NCBI GenBank assembly: GCA_004020545.1
Contig: SAQE01000036.1
Location: 1-61,636 of the forward strand
DNA from: Mesorhizobium sp.
Lineage (GTDB): Bacteria > Pseudomonadota > Alphaproteobacteria > Rhizobiales > Rhizobiaceae
Direction of reading: 5' to 3'
Length of the DNA: 61,636 bases
Notes under the pieces: model-generated
The model's database searches: none
Told to the model about the DNA's origin: nothing
What the model saw: only the letters and a program-made list of their open reading frames with translations
Program-made: the position numbers and the translations under genes
In this document: in pieces, positions 17,795 to 26,705 of the stretch
How the letters are laid out: every line of letters begins with the position of its first letter
Position numbering within the stretch: position 1 is the first letter of the stretch

Positions 17795-18217
17795 ATGGAA
17801 CAGCCGATGTTTGCGAAAGTTCAGACCACCGATGCCAGCCGCCGCACAAACGGCCCGGAGCGCAATGATCGCCGGCCGAAGCTGGCGCTGCGCCAGCGCG
17901 CCAGCGATCATCCGATGGCGATGTTCATGCTGATCGGCATCTGCGCCTTCCTCAGCATGGTGGCCGCTCCGGCAGCGGGTCCCGCTTTCGCTTCGATCAA
18001 TCCCCCGGCCAATGTCGTGGAGGGCGCGCCGACCACGCTCAAGACCGCACGCCTGCCGCAGTCGCAGATCGAGTTCGCCTGCAAGGGTCAGAACTGGGGC
18101 GCCGAAAGCCCCGATTGCCTGCGCGTCATCGCCGAGCAGTCCGGCCAGCACCGGGCCCGCGCGGTGCGCATGATCGCCAACGCCGCGCCGCTCACCAACA
18201 CGCCGAACGTTTTTTAG
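17795..18217 (+). CDS. Hypothetical membrane-anchored or exported protein (140 aa)
   Basis: I do not recognise the family. The first 38 residues are hydrophilic and basic, then a hydrophobic run (AMFMLIGICAFLSMVAAPAAG, about residues 42-62) ends in a possible signal cleavage at AFA-S. The remaining 70 residues hold two cysteines (FACKGQNWG and SPDCLRV) that could pair in the periplasm. A second start at 17807 is possible. A strong terminator follows at 18251, so it is a single-gene unit. Similar short two-cysteine exported proteins are common in rhizobia, function unknown. Confidence 0.65.
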   Translation: MEQPMFAKVQTTDASRRTNGPERNDRRPKLALRQRASDHPMAMFMLIGICAFLSMVAAPAAGPAFASINPPANVVEGAPTTLKTARLPQSQIEFACKGQNWGAESPDCLRVIAEQSGQHRARAVRMIANAAPLTNTPNVF

Positions 18218-18250
18218 GGCTCCCCTGAGCGCACCCTCCGCGCTCCAGTC

Positions 18251-18290
18251 AGGCTCCCGCCGCAATGTCGGTCGGGAGCCTCTTTTTTTG
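18251..18290 (+). terminator. Rho-independent terminator after the 140-aa gene
   Basis: AGGCTCCCG (18251-18259) pairs with CGGGAGCCT (18273-18281) across a 13-base loop and is followed by CTTTTTTT. It ends the plus-strand transcript 30 bases after the stop codon. Confidence 0.9.
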
Positions 18291-18356
18291 GAATATGTGG
18301 CGATTCAGGTGAGGCCGGCCTGACTTGAATCGCTACATATCCTTGGCGCGCCGGAT

Positions 18357-20447
18357 TCAGCCTTCCACGGCCGCCGCCTGATCGGCGATAGCGGAGAGGA
18401 CCCCGCGGACGTCAAGCGTCGAGAACGGCTTCTCCAGGATCTGCGGGCGCTGGTGCGGCGGCAGCGCCTCGATCTCCGCCTTGGCGCCGATAAGATCGCC
18501 GGTGACCAGCACAAAGCGTTGCGCCATCCCCGGCCGTTCGGCCAGCAGCTCGCGGTAGATCGATATGCCGCTGGTGCCCGGCATGCGCAGGTCGGAAAAG
18601 ACGATGTCCGGCGGCATCTGCCCGCTCAGCACCTCGCCGGCGGACGTCCAGCTTGCGACGACGCGCGATTTCACCGCCATCAGCTCCAATATGTCGGAGA
18701 GAGAAGCGGCGACGTCAGGCTCGTCGTCGATGATCAGCGCATGGCGCAGCCCGCTCGAGCGTGCCGGACCTTCGCCGGTCTTTGCCATATCGCCGGCGAT
18801 CGCCGGCAGTTGGACGACGAAGCGCGCGCCGTGCGGCTGCACTTCCTCGAACCAGATGTTGCCGTTGTGGCGCTCGACGATCGACTTCGAGATAGAAAGG
18901 CCGATGCCGGTACCGACGCCGACGGGCTTGGTGGTGAAGTAGGATTCGAAGATGCGCGAGCGGATCGCCTCGGGAATGCCGGGACCATTGTCCTCGACGG
19001 AGAATCCGGGATTGCCGCGCTCGCTGCGAAAGGTCCGCACCTTGATGCGGCGCTCGCCGGTGACGCCGGCCAGCGCATGCTGGCTGTTGATGAGGAAGTT
19101 GGCCGCGACTTGCGTGACATGGTCGGCGTCCGCCATGGCGAGCAGCGGGCCATTGGCGAAGTCGGTGTCGATGATGATGCCGCTGGAGCGCGCGCCATAG
19201 GCGGTAACCTCAAGCGCCGAGCGGATCACATGGTTGAGGTCGGTTTCGGCCTGCTCGGTCGGATGCAGGCGCACCATCGACAGGAAGCTCTTGACGATGC
19301 GGCCGCAGCGTTCGGCGGCTGCGCGCACCTTTTCGGCGCGCACCTTGGTCTGTGGGTCGGTCGCGAATTCATGCAGCAGCGTCGATTGCGCGACCACCAC
19401 CGCGAGCGGGTTGTTGAGCTCGTGCGAAACGCCGGCAAGCAACGAGCCCATCGCCGCCATCTTTTCGTTCTGGTGCAGCTTCTCGCGCTGGCGGTTGATC
19501 TCTTCTTCGGCGTGCAGCTTCTCGCGCAGGTCGCGGATCGAGCCGAAGATCAGGCGGCGATCGGCAACACGCATCTCGGTCGCCGTCAGTTCGATGGGGA
19601 ACACCTCGCCGGCGGCATTCTGGGTAACGGTCTCCATCCGCTGGCCGACCATCGGCGCGCCGCGGCCCGACATGTAGTCGGCGCCCGAGGCATAGCCCTT
19701 GCGATAGTAGATCGGCACGATGGTGTCGAGCAGGTCCTTGCCGAGGATGTCAGAGCGCGGGAAGCCGAACATCTTCTCGGCCGCGGGATTGAATTCGATG
19801 ATCGAGCCCGCCTCGTCGATGACGATGATGGCGTCGAGCGAAGCCTGCAGCATGGTGCGGCGGATGACCTCGCTGGCATGCGCCTCGGAAGGGGAGTGTT
19901 CGATGGCGTCGCCGATGGCCAAAGCGATGATGTGCAGCGTCGCCTCTTCCTCGTCGGTCCATTCGCGTTCGGCGACGCAGTCGTTGACCGCCAGCGTGCC
20001 CCATAGATGGCCGTGGGCGAAGACCGACACGGACAGGAAGGACTTGATGTTCTGCTTCTCGAAATCGGCCCGCAGGAAACCATCCAGATTGCGCGTGTGG
20101 CCGGCAAAGACCTTGCCCTGGCGCTCGTCCTCCTGCAGCCGCTCCAGCAGCGGATCGGAGTTGATGATCGACTGCATGATCACCGTGGGCGATGCCAGCT
20201 CGCCGCCGAATGCAGGGTCGATCCAGTAGGCCGAAACGGATTGCGCAAAGCCCTGGCCGGGCAGTTCGCGCAGACGAAACAGAATGCCGCGCTGACAATC
20301 CATGGCCCGGCAGAGCGTTTCCAGTATGCCGTCCATCTCGCGCTGCCAATCGCCCGCCTCGCGCAAACGGCGAACGACGTGGACGGCCGCCATCGCGGCG
20401 CCTTGGCGGGAGCCGTGCATGTCCATCCGTGCGGCCTCAGCTGTCAT
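18357..20447 (-). CDS. Hybrid sensor histidine kinase (GAF-PAS-HisKA-HATPase-REC)
   Basis: A 696-residue cytoplasmic hybrid kinase. In order: a GAF-like domain (about 20-185), a PAS domain (about 200-300, DAIIVIDEAGSIIEFNPAAE), a linker coiled coil, HisKA with phospho-acceptor H342 in VSHELNNPL, an ATPase domain with the N and G boxes (NFLINSQHA, GTGIGLSISK), and a C-terminal receiver with phospho-acceptor D619 in FSDLRMPG and conserved lysine in LEKPFS. No membrane span is visible, so the GAF domain senses something internal. The OmpR-type regulator lies 148 bases upstream on the same strand and is the likely partner. Confidence 0.88.
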   Translation of the reverse strand: MTAEAARMDMHGSRQGAAMAAVHVVRRLREAGDWQREMDGILETLCRAMDCQRGILFRLRELPGQGFAQSVSAYWIDPAFGGELASPTVIMQSIINSDPLLERLQEDERQGKVFAGHTRNLDGFLRADFEKQNIKSFLSVSVFAHGHLWGTLAVNDCVAEREWTDEEEATLHIIALAIGDAIEHSPSEAHASEVIRRTMLQASLDAIIVIDEAGSIIEFNPAAEKMFGFPRSDILGKDLLDTIVPIYYRKGYASGADYMSGRGAPMVGQRMETVTQNAAGEVFPIELTATEMRVADRRLIFGSIRDLREKLHAEEEINRQREKLHQNEKMAAMGSLLAGVSHELNNPLAVVVAQSTLLHEFATDPQTKVRAEKVRAAAERCGRIVKSFLSMVRLHPTEQAETDLNHVIRSALEVTAYGARSSGIIIDTDFANGPLLAMADADHVTQVAANFLINSQHALAGVTGERRIKVRTFRSERGNPGFSVEDNGPGIPEAIRSRIFESYFTTKPVGVGTGIGLSISKSIVERHNGNIWFEEVQPHGARFVVQLPAIAGDMAKTGEGPARSSGLRHALIIDDEPDVAASLSDILELMAVKSRVVASWTSAGEVLSGQMPPDIVFSDLRMPGTSGISIYRELLAERPGMAQRFVLVTGDLIGAKAEIEALPPHQRPQILEKPFSTLDVRGVLSAIADQAAAVEG

Positions 20448-20595
20448 CGTCGAACGTCATCCCCGGGGCCATATCGGTAAACCATGAAATCCAGCACACA
20501 AGCCCCGAAAATCGATCACGGTTTTGCGCGGGCATGCGCTGGATCGGAATGCTACAGCGTCCTTCACCTATCCGGAAGGATGCGCGGCGCCGGAG

Positions 20596-21324
20596 TCAAT
20601 TGCCGTCGCTTGTCGGCAGCGAGAAGATATAGCCTTCGCCGCGCACCGTACGCAGGAATTTCGGGTTGGCCGGATCGGTTTCGATCTTCTTCCTGAGACG
20701 CATGATGCGGATATCGACCGCGCGCGACGATTCCGGGTCTTCCACGAAGCCGATCGCCTCCGAGATCGCCGCCCGCGTCAGGAGCCGGTTGGCGCGGGTG
20801 AGGAAAACCTCCAGCACGTCGAACTCGCTCTTGGCCATCTCGATGACCGCGCCGTTGGCGCCGGTGACCAGCCTGCCGTCGAAATCGGCCTGGAAGCCGC
20901 CGAAGTTCATGAAGCGGCGCGTGCCGGCTTCGGCCTTCGCGGCCTGAGGTGCTGCCGGCTGCGGCACGCGGCGCAGCACGCTGCGGACCCTCGCCAGCAC
21001 TTCGCGCAATTCGTAGGGCTTGACGATGTAGTCGTCGGCGCCGAGTTCCAGGCCGACGATGCGGTCGAGCGCGGTGCCGGCGGCGGTGGCATAGATGATG
21101 CCGATCTGGGTCTTCGAGCGCAGCCAGCGGCCGAGCGACAGGCCATCCTCGCCGGGCATGGCAATGTCGAGTATGGCAAGGTGGAAGGACTGCGCCTCAA
21201 GCAGGCTACGCGCCGCCGCGGCATTCTCGGCCGTGGCGACGTCATAGCCGTTTGCCCCGAGATATTCGGCAACCGCCTCCCTCAGGTCCGGCTCGTCCTC
21301 GACGACGATGATGCGCGCCTTCAC
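20596..21324 (-). CDS. OmpR-type response regulator
   Basis: A 242-residue two-domain regulator. The receiver has the acidic pocket VVEDEP, phospho-acceptor D53 (AILDIAMPGEDG) and the lysine in YIVKPYE. The C-terminal winged helix ends with the usual RTVRGEGYIF wing. The GTG at 21324 gives the family-standard N-terminus (MKARIIVVEDEP) and has a GGGAG site ten bases upstream. An ATG at 21372 would add 16 residues with no ribosome-binding site. It is upstream of the hybrid kinase and divergent from the pseudo-receiver gene. Confidence 0.87.
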   Translation of the reverse strand: MKARIIVVEDEPDLREAVAEYLGANGYDVATAENAAAARSLLEAQSFHLAILDIAMPGEDGLSLGRWLRSKTQIGIIYATAAGTALDRIVGLELGADDYIVKPYELREVLARVRSVLRRVPQPAAPQAAKAEAGTRRFMNFGGFQADFDGRLVTGANGAVIEMAKSEFDVLEVFLTRANRLLTRAAISEAIGFVEDPESSRAVDIRIMRLRKKIETDPANPKFLRTVRGEGYIFSLPTSDGN

Positions 21325-21417
21325 AATGGTCTCGCTCCCGCTTTCAGCGGAAAGTAGATTGGGTATAAACATGATGTCCAGCGCTCATCTCGAGTTGTCT
21401 CTGGCGGGGTGAAGAAA

Positions 21418-22104
21418 ATGGCAGCACGATCCGTCGTCGCGCTTGTGTCCGTCGCCGAAGTGGTGGCCGGCGACCTTGCCGACCATCTCGAACGGCGCGG
21501 GCACGATGTGCGCCAGGCACGCCAGCCCTGGGAGGCGGAGTCGCTGCTTTCCGCGGGGGGCATCGATGTCGTCGTCGTCGGTGACGATGTGACCCAGGCG
21601 GACGGTCGCGAACTGCTGAAGCGTTATGGCGGCGAGGGCGGCTCCGACTTCATCCTGATCTGCCGGCCACGCGACCTTGTCGACAAGGTGCTGGCGCTGG
21701 AACTCGGCGCCGCAGACGTAGTGGAAAGTCCGCTCAATGTGCGCGAGCTCGCTGCGCGCATCGGCGGCCTGCTGATGCGGCGCGGCCGCAACACCCAGGA
21801 ACTGATCGTGCTGGAGAACGCTACCGTCGACCTGAGGTCGGCTATGGTCATGCATCGCTCCGGCGCCGAGGATCAGCTGTCGCCGGGCCAAGTGGCGCTG
21901 CTCAGGCTGTTTCTGGCGAGCCCGCGAAAGGTGCTGACGCGCGACGACATCATCGCCGCCGCGCCGGCCGAGAATGCGGACGCTTTCGACCGCTCGATCG
22001 ATTCGCGGATCGTGAGGTTGCGCCGCAAGCTCGATACCGAGACCATCACCACGATCAGGGGCGCCGGCTATCGCTTCGATCCGCCGACGCCGCGCACCGA
22101 CTGA
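21418..22104 (+). CDS. Winged-helix regulator with degenerate (pseudo-)receiver domain
   Basis: A 228-residue protein with the OmpR/PhoB layout. The C-terminal winged helix is intact (SRIVRLRRKLD, IRGAGYRF). The N-terminal receiver fold is recognisable but has lost its chemistry: the acidic pocket is LVSVAEV instead of VVEDE, the phospho-acceptor aspartate aligns with glycine in VVVVGDDV, and the switch lysine aligns with serine in VVESPLN. It should therefore not be phosphorylated in the usual way. ATG 21418 has a GGGGTGAAG site; a GTG at 21409 is in frame. Divergent from the intact regulator, with which it might form heterodimers (inference). Confidence 0.82.
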   Translation: MAARSVVALVSVAEVVAGDLADHLERRGHDVRQARQPWEAESLLSAGGIDVVVVGDDVTQADGRELLKRYGGEGGSDFILICRPRDLVDKVLALELGAADVVESPLNVRELAARIGGLLMRRGRNTQELIVLENATVDLRSAMVMHRSGAEDQLSPGQVALLRLFLASPRKVLTRDDIIAAAPAENADAFDRSIDSRIVRLRRKLDTETITTIRGAGYRFDPPTPRTD

Positions 22105-22168
22105 GGCGAGGGCGGCCGGGTCATTTCCTTGATCTGGCATCGGATCCCCCCAAACCGATGCTTCGTGC

Positions 22169-22309
22169 TCAGCGCACCACGAGGACCGAGGGACCTGAGG
22201 GCAAGTCGGCGCTGGCGGTGATTTCGACATGGGCGCGCTCCTTCAAGAGCACGGTTGCGAGCGCGGCAAAGCCGAGCAGCCCTTGCGCGTAGAGCAATGT
22301 GGAAAGCAC
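22169..22309 (-). CDS. Small single-span membrane protein, possibly frameshifted at its start
   Basis: From GTG 22309 the frame encodes 46 residues: a hydrophobic segment (LLYAQGLLGFAALATVLL) then a short polar tail ending in VLVVR. It reads as a plausible small membrane protein. A better start, ATG 22334 with an AGGGG site seven bases upstream, is in another frame. It would join this frame if one A of the AAAA run at 22319-22322 were absent, giving 54 residues. Either a GTG-started gene, a sequencing error, or a recent frameshift. Confidence 0.4.
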   Translation of the reverse strand: MLSTLLYAQGLLGFAALATVLLKERAHVEITASADLPSGPSVLVVR

Positions 22310-22366
22310 GGAAGCTGCAAATCTGGTGTTCATGTCATAACCCCTAAATCGATATGTATCGGTGCT

Positions 22367-22699
22367 TCAGGAAACTCCCGAAGCGCCCGCGCCGCTGACG
22401 GAGCCCCCCGCTGCGGCGCGGGCCTTCGGTCCTCTCGGCAGCAAGTAGCCGGAGGGGCCGCGCGTCCTCATCAACCGAAGGCCGACCCGCCAGAGGGCCT
22501 TCAGCCGGTGGACGCGCAGGCTGGAAACGATCCAGACCGTGGCGATGAACAGTGCAGTGTGCAGCGTCGAAACCTCGCCCGAATTCATGGCGCCGAGCGT
22601 TGCCACGGGGTTGCCGGCGACAGAGCCGGCGCCACCGAGGATGACGGCCGCGACGCTGATCCTGAGAAGCCAGGAGCGCAGTTTCGATTTCCTGCCCAT
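22367..22699 (-). CDS. Hypothetical small membrane protein (110 aa)
   Basis: No family recognised. From ATG 22699 the protein has a basic N-terminus (MGRKSKLRSW), two hydrophobic stretches (LLRISVAAVILGGAGSVAG and TALFIATVWIVSSLRV, about residues 12-30 and 52-67) and a basic, glycine/alanine-rich tail. Positive-inside charge distribution is consistent with two membrane spans. The same frame stays open further upstream but the extra residues look random. Moderate confidence because no context supports it. Confidence 0.5.
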   Translation of the reverse strand: MGRKSKLRSWLLRISVAAVILGGAGSVAGNPVATLGAMNSGEVSTLHTALFIATVWIVSSLRVHRLKALWRVGLRLMRTRGPSGYLLPRGPKARAAAGGSVSGAGASGVS

Positions 22700-23040
22700 T
22701 TTCGTTTGCTGTTGTCTGTTCCCGTTGCGCCAACCTTGCTGCCGGCCTGTATCCGCATCATGCCGCGCAGGCCGCGTTTTGTTGCAATTCGGTTTCGAGA
22801 TTGGCGGAATGGCTTTCATATCAAAGCCATATGCGCTTTCGTTTACCGGTTTACTCCCGTCGCCGCTAACCATGACAGGTTCAAGAGCAGGGTTCTTCCG
22901 GGTCAGGGGCCGTTAACTTTGGGAAACAGATTCGAAACAATAACGAGCATCAAGCGAAATAGGCTTGAAACAGGCAGCCTCGATAAAGCGACCCATCGAA
23001 ATGAAACCGGCCTGACCGGCATAAAAAGAGAGGGATCGTC
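22700..23040. other. Intergenic region upstream of the L,D-transpeptidase
   Basis: About 340 bases without a convincing gene. An A/G-rich ribosome-binding stretch (AAAAAGAGAGGGA) precedes 23041. No clear operator or RNA gene was seen. Confidence 0.5.
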
Positions 23041-23493
23041 ATGCATACCGCCATTTCCGCCAAGCTCATCAATGTCACTGCCGCCGCGCTCACCGGCGCG
23101 GCATTGCTTTTCGGCAGCAACGCCGCCCACGCCAATCAGATCGTCGCCCGGGTTTCGCTGTCGCAGCAGATCATGGAGGTCACGGTCGACGGCCGTCCGA
23201 CCTACACCTGGAAGGTGTCGACGGGTGACAGGAGGCACATCACGCCGACGGGATCGTTCAGGCCGACTCGCCTGCATGAGATGTGGTATTCGAAGAAGTA
23301 CGACAATGCGCCGATGCCGCATTCGGTGTTCTTCAGCGGCGGCTACGCGGTGCACGCCACCTATGCCATCAACCGTCTCGGCCGGCCTGCCTCGCACGGC
23401 TGCGTGCGCCTGCATCCCGATGCCGCGGCCGATTTCTACCAGCTCGTCGAGGTCTTCGGCCCGGCCAACACCAGCATCGTCATTGTTAAATAA
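23041..23493 (+). CDS. L,D-transpeptidase (YkuD family)
   Basis: A 150-residue exported enzyme. The signal peptide ends near residue 31 (AHA-N), followed by a single YkuD domain. The catalytic motif ASHGCVRLHP places the nucleophile at C121 and the partner histidine at H119, with an upstream conserved HATYAI histidine. It cross-links peptidoglycan 3-3 or attaches proteins to it. Rhizobial genomes carry many such short single-domain paralogues. It stands alone and ends at the terminator at 23563. Confidence 0.92.
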   Translation: MHTAISAKLINVTAAALTGAALLFGSNAAHANQIVARVSLSQQIMEVTVDGRPTYTWKVSTGDRRHITPTGSFRPTRLHEMWYSKKYDNAPMPHSVFFSGGYAVHATYAINRLGRPASHGCVRLHPDAAADFYQLVEVFGPANTSIVIVK

Positions 23494-23562
23494 CGGGCTG
23501 GGTCAAGTAGCGGGCGGATTGCCGCCTTCGGCGATTTACGCCGAAGCCGTGAGGCCACCGCC

Positions 23563-23596
23563 AAAAAAGAGGCCGGAATTTTCCGGCCTCTTTTCG
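23563..23596. terminator. Bidirectional terminator between the L,D-transpeptidase and RND genes
   Basis: AAAAGAGGCCGGAA pairs with TTCCGGCCTCTTTT across a two-base loop. A-rich and T-rich flanks on both sides let it work for the plus-strand transpeptidase and the convergent minus-strand efflux operon. Confidence 0.9.
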
Positions 23597-23621
23597 TTTG
23601 GAGCGGTTCCCTGAATCTGTT

Positions 23622-26600
23622 TCAGGTCGGCAGCGCCGGCATCAGCTTCGGATCGGGTTTCTCGGCGAGATGCGGGAGATCCTTGCTGGCGATGAAGGTG
23701 TAGAACATGGGCACGACGAACAGCGTGAACATCGTGCCGACCAGGATGCCAGTGAAGATGACGAGGCCCATCGAATAACGGGCCGCGGCGCCGGCGCCGC
23801 TGGAGATGATCAGCGGCACGACGCCGAGCGCCATCGCCGCCGTCGTCATCAGGATCGGCCGCAGGCGCACCTTGGCCGAGGCAATGATGGCGTCGCGCCG
23901 CCGCATGCCATGGATTTCGCGCTGCTGGTTGGCGAACTCCACCAGAAGGATGCCGTGCTTGGTGATGAGGCCGATCAGCGTGATCAGTCCGACCTGGGTA
24001 TAGATGTTGAGCGTGCCCAGGCCGATGTTGAGCGGCACGATGGCGCCGAAGATCGAAAGCGGCACCGCCATCATGATGATCAGCGGATCGCGGAAGCTTT
24101 CGAACTGGGCCGCCAGCACCAGATAGATGACGAGCACGGCCGCGGCGAAGGCGATCAGGATGGTGTTGCCCTGCTCCTTTTCCTGCCGCGACTGGCCGGA
24201 ATAGTCGATGAAGAAAGTGTCCGGCAGCGTCTCCTTGGCAAGATCCTCCAGCACCTTCAACCCGTCCCCGGTGGTGACGCCCGGCAGCGGCAGCGCCGAA
24301 ATCGTCGAGGAATTGAGCTGGTTGAACTGCTCGATCGCCGCCGGCGAGGCGTTGGTCGAAATCTTCACCACCGCCGACAGCGGCACCATTTTGCCGTCCT
24401 CGCTGCGAATGAAGTATTCGCCCAGCTTCTCCGGATTGTCGCGGAACTCCTGCGGCACCTGCGGGATGATGTCGTAACTGTTGGAATCGCGGTCGAACTG
24501 CGCCACTTCGGCGCCGCCGACCAGCAGCGTCAGTGTGCGGCCGACGTCGGCGATCGGCAGGTTCAGCGCCGCCGCGCGCTCGCGGTCGATGGTGACGGTC
24601 ACCTGTGGCGCGTCATAGGCCATCGAGTTCTGAACGACGATGAAGCGGCCGGAAGCCTGCGCCTTGTTCTTGATTTTTTCCGCCTGGTCGAAAACCTCGG
24701 ACGGATCGCCGGTCGAGCGAACCACCATGGAGATGGGCAGGCCACCGCCCGAGCCTGGCAAAGTCGGCGGCGCGAAGACGAAGGCCTCGACGCCCGCCAC
24801 CTTGGCGAGGCGCCCTTGGATGTCGGCCTGCAGCTCCTTCGAACCGCGCTTGCGGTCCGCCCAGTCCTTGAAGGCGAAGCCGACGAAGGCGCTGTTGGTC
24901 GCGCCGCCGAAAGCGACGGCCGAGAACTGTGCCCTGGTCTCCGGGATGTCCTTCACCAGGCCGAGCATCTGGTTGACGTAGGTTTCCGTGTAGTCCGACG
25001 TCGCATAGCGCGGCGCGGTCACCAGCGAAAGCAGGAAGCCCTGGTCTTCTTCCGGCGCCAGCTCGCTGGAGGTCTTGGTGAACATGAAGCCGGTAAGCGC
25101 GACCAGCGCGACGACGATGATCAGCGTCACCGGCCGGTTTCTGAGCGAGGCGGTGACCGCCCGCTCATAGACACGCTCGACACGGCTGAAGGTGCCGTCG
25201 ACGATGCGCTGGAAGCGGCCGTGCGCGCCGGCCTTCAAGAGGCGCGCCGACATCATCGGCGTGATGGTGACGGCGATCAGGCCGGAGAGCACCACCGAGC
25301 CGGCGAGCGTCACCGCGAATTCGCGGAACAATGCGCCGGTCAGGCCGCCGGTGAAGGCTAGCGGCGCGAACACGGCGGCAAGCGTGATGGTCATGGCGAC
25401 GATGGCCGAGAAGATTTCGCGCATGCCGTTGAAGGCCGCCTGCATCGGCGACATGTGGTCTTCCTCCATGTGGCGGTGGATGTTCTCCACCACCACGATG
25501 GCGTCGTCGACGACGAGGCCGATCGCCAGAACCATGGCGAGCAGCGACAAGAGGTTGATCGAGTAGCCGACCGAAAACAGGATGAAGCAGACGCCGATGA
25601 GCGACAGCGGGATGGTCACGATCGGCATCATCACCGAGCGGAACGAGCCAAGAAACAACAGGATGACCACAATGACGATGGCGACCGCTTCGCCGATGGT
25701 CTTGAACACCTCTTCGATCGAGGCGCTGATCTGCCCGGTGGCGTCGTAGACGACCTCGATCGTCATGCCTTTCGGCAGCGTCTCCTGAATCTGCGGCACG
25801 AGCTTGGTGACCGCCGCCGCGGTCGTCAACGGGTTGGCGGCCGGCGTCGGGAAGATGGCGAGGAAGGTGCCAGGCTTGCCGTTGAAGCTCACCCTGGTGT
25901 CGGTGCTTGCGGCGCCGAGCTCGACGCGCGCCACGTCGCGCAGACGCACGACCTGGCCGTCCGTCGAGCGGATCGGGAGCTGCGAGAACGCTTCCGGCGT
26001 CTGCAAGGTCGAGTGAACCGTGATCGACGAGACAACATACTCGTTCTGGGTGTTGCCGGGCGCGGACAGGAAGTTGGAGTTGTTGATCGCGGTCAGCACG
26101 TCGGCGGCGGTGGCACCGCGGGCGGCAAGCCTGACCGGGTCGATCCAGACGCGCATGGAATATTCCTCGGCGCCGAAGATCTGCACGTCGGCGACGCCTT
26201 CCACCGTCGAGATGCGAGGCCGGATGACGCGCTCGATATACTCGGTGAGCTGCTCCTTGGTCATGTTCGGATTCTGCATCGAGATATACATCATCGCGAA
26301 CTGCTGCCCGGTGCCCTTGACGATCACCGGGTCCTTGGAGGCGTCCGGCAGGGTGCCGCGCACGCCCTGGACCTTGGAGAGCACCTCGGTCAGCGCCACG
26401 TCCGGATTGGAGCCGAGCTTCATCTGCACGGTCACCGTGCTGGAAGACGGGCGGCTCGACGAGGTCACGTAGTCGATGTTCTCGGTCGAGGCGACGGCGC
26501 GCGCGATCGGCGCGGAGATGAAGCCCTGGATCAGGTCGGCGCTGGCGCCGGGATAGGCGGTGGTGATGGTGATCGCCGTCTCGTCGACCTTCGGATACTG

Positions 26601-26705
26601 GCGGATCGACAGGTTGAAGATGGCCTGGAAGCCGAGGAGCAGGATCATGCAGGCCAGCACCGTCGACAGCACGGGCCGGCGAATGAAGATATCGGAAAAG
26701 CTCAT
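23622..26705 (-). CDS. RND multidrug efflux permease (AcrB/MexF-like)
   Basis: A 1027-residue inner-membrane proton antiporter of the HAE-1 class, full length. The N-terminal SDIFIRRPVLSTVLA segment is typical. Proton-relay residues are the paired aspartates in LVVDDAIVVVENI (TM4) and the lysine in ITKHGILLVEFANQ (TM10). It forms the pump of a tripartite system with the adaptor immediately upstream (ATGA overlap). No outer-membrane TolC-like gene is present in the operon. Controlled by the divergent TetR at 28144. Confidence 0.93.
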   Translation of the reverse strand: MSFSDIFIRRPVLSTVLACMILLLGFQAIFNLSIRQYPKVDETAITITTAYPGASADLIQGFISAPIARAVASTENIDYVTSSSRPSSSTVTVQMKLGSNPDVALTEVLSKVQGVRGTLPDASKDPVIVKGTGQQFAMMYISMQNPNMTKEQLTEYIERVIRPRISTVEGVADVQIFGAEEYSMRVWIDPVRLAARGATAADVLTAINNSNFLSAPGNTQNEYVVSSITVHSTLQTPEAFSQLPIRSTDGQVVRLRDVARVELGAASTDTRVSFNGKPGTFLAIFPTPAANPLTTAAAVTKLVPQIQETLPKGMTIEVVYDATGQISASIEEVFKTIGEAVAIVIVVILLFLGSFRSVMMPIVTIPLSLIGVCFILFSVGYSINLLSLLAMVLAIGLVVDDAIVVVENIHRHMEEDHMSPMQAAFNGMREIFSAIVAMTITLAAVFAPLAFTGGLTGALFREFAVTLAGSVVLSGLIAVTITPMMSARLLKAGAHGRFQRIVDGTFSRVERVYERAVTASLRNRPVTLIIVVALVALTGFMFTKTSSELAPEEDQGFLLSLVTAPRYATSDYTETYVNQMLGLVKDIPETRAQFSAVAFGGATNSAFVGFAFKDWADRKRGSKELQADIQGRLAKVAGVEAFVFAPPTLPGSGGGLPISMVVRSTGDPSEVFDQAEKIKNKAQASGRFIVVQNSMAYDAPQVTVTIDRERAAALNLPIADVGRTLTLLVGGAEVAQFDRDSNSYDIIPQVPQEFRDNPEKLGEYFIRSEDGKMVPLSAVVKISTNASPAAIEQFNQLNSSTISALPLPGVTTGDGLKVLEDLAKETLPDTFFIDYSGQSRQEKEQGNTILIAFAAAVLVIYLVLAAQFESFRDPLIIMMAVPLSIFGAIVPLNIGLGTLNIYTQVGLITLIGLITKHGILLVEFANQQREIHGMRRRDAIIASAKVRLRPILMTTAAMALGVVPLIISSGAGAAARYSMGLVIFTGILVGTMFTLFVVPMFYTFIASKDLPHLAEKPDPKLMPALPT

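Noticed and set aside
22229-23614. 461-residue plus-strand frame across the transpeptidase region
   Set aside because: Overlaps the L,D-transpeptidase in another frame; composition is Arg/Pro/Ser-rich and random.
23598-25361. 587-residue open frame antisense to the RND permease
   Set aside because: Same antisense artefact; the RND frame has full family similarity.
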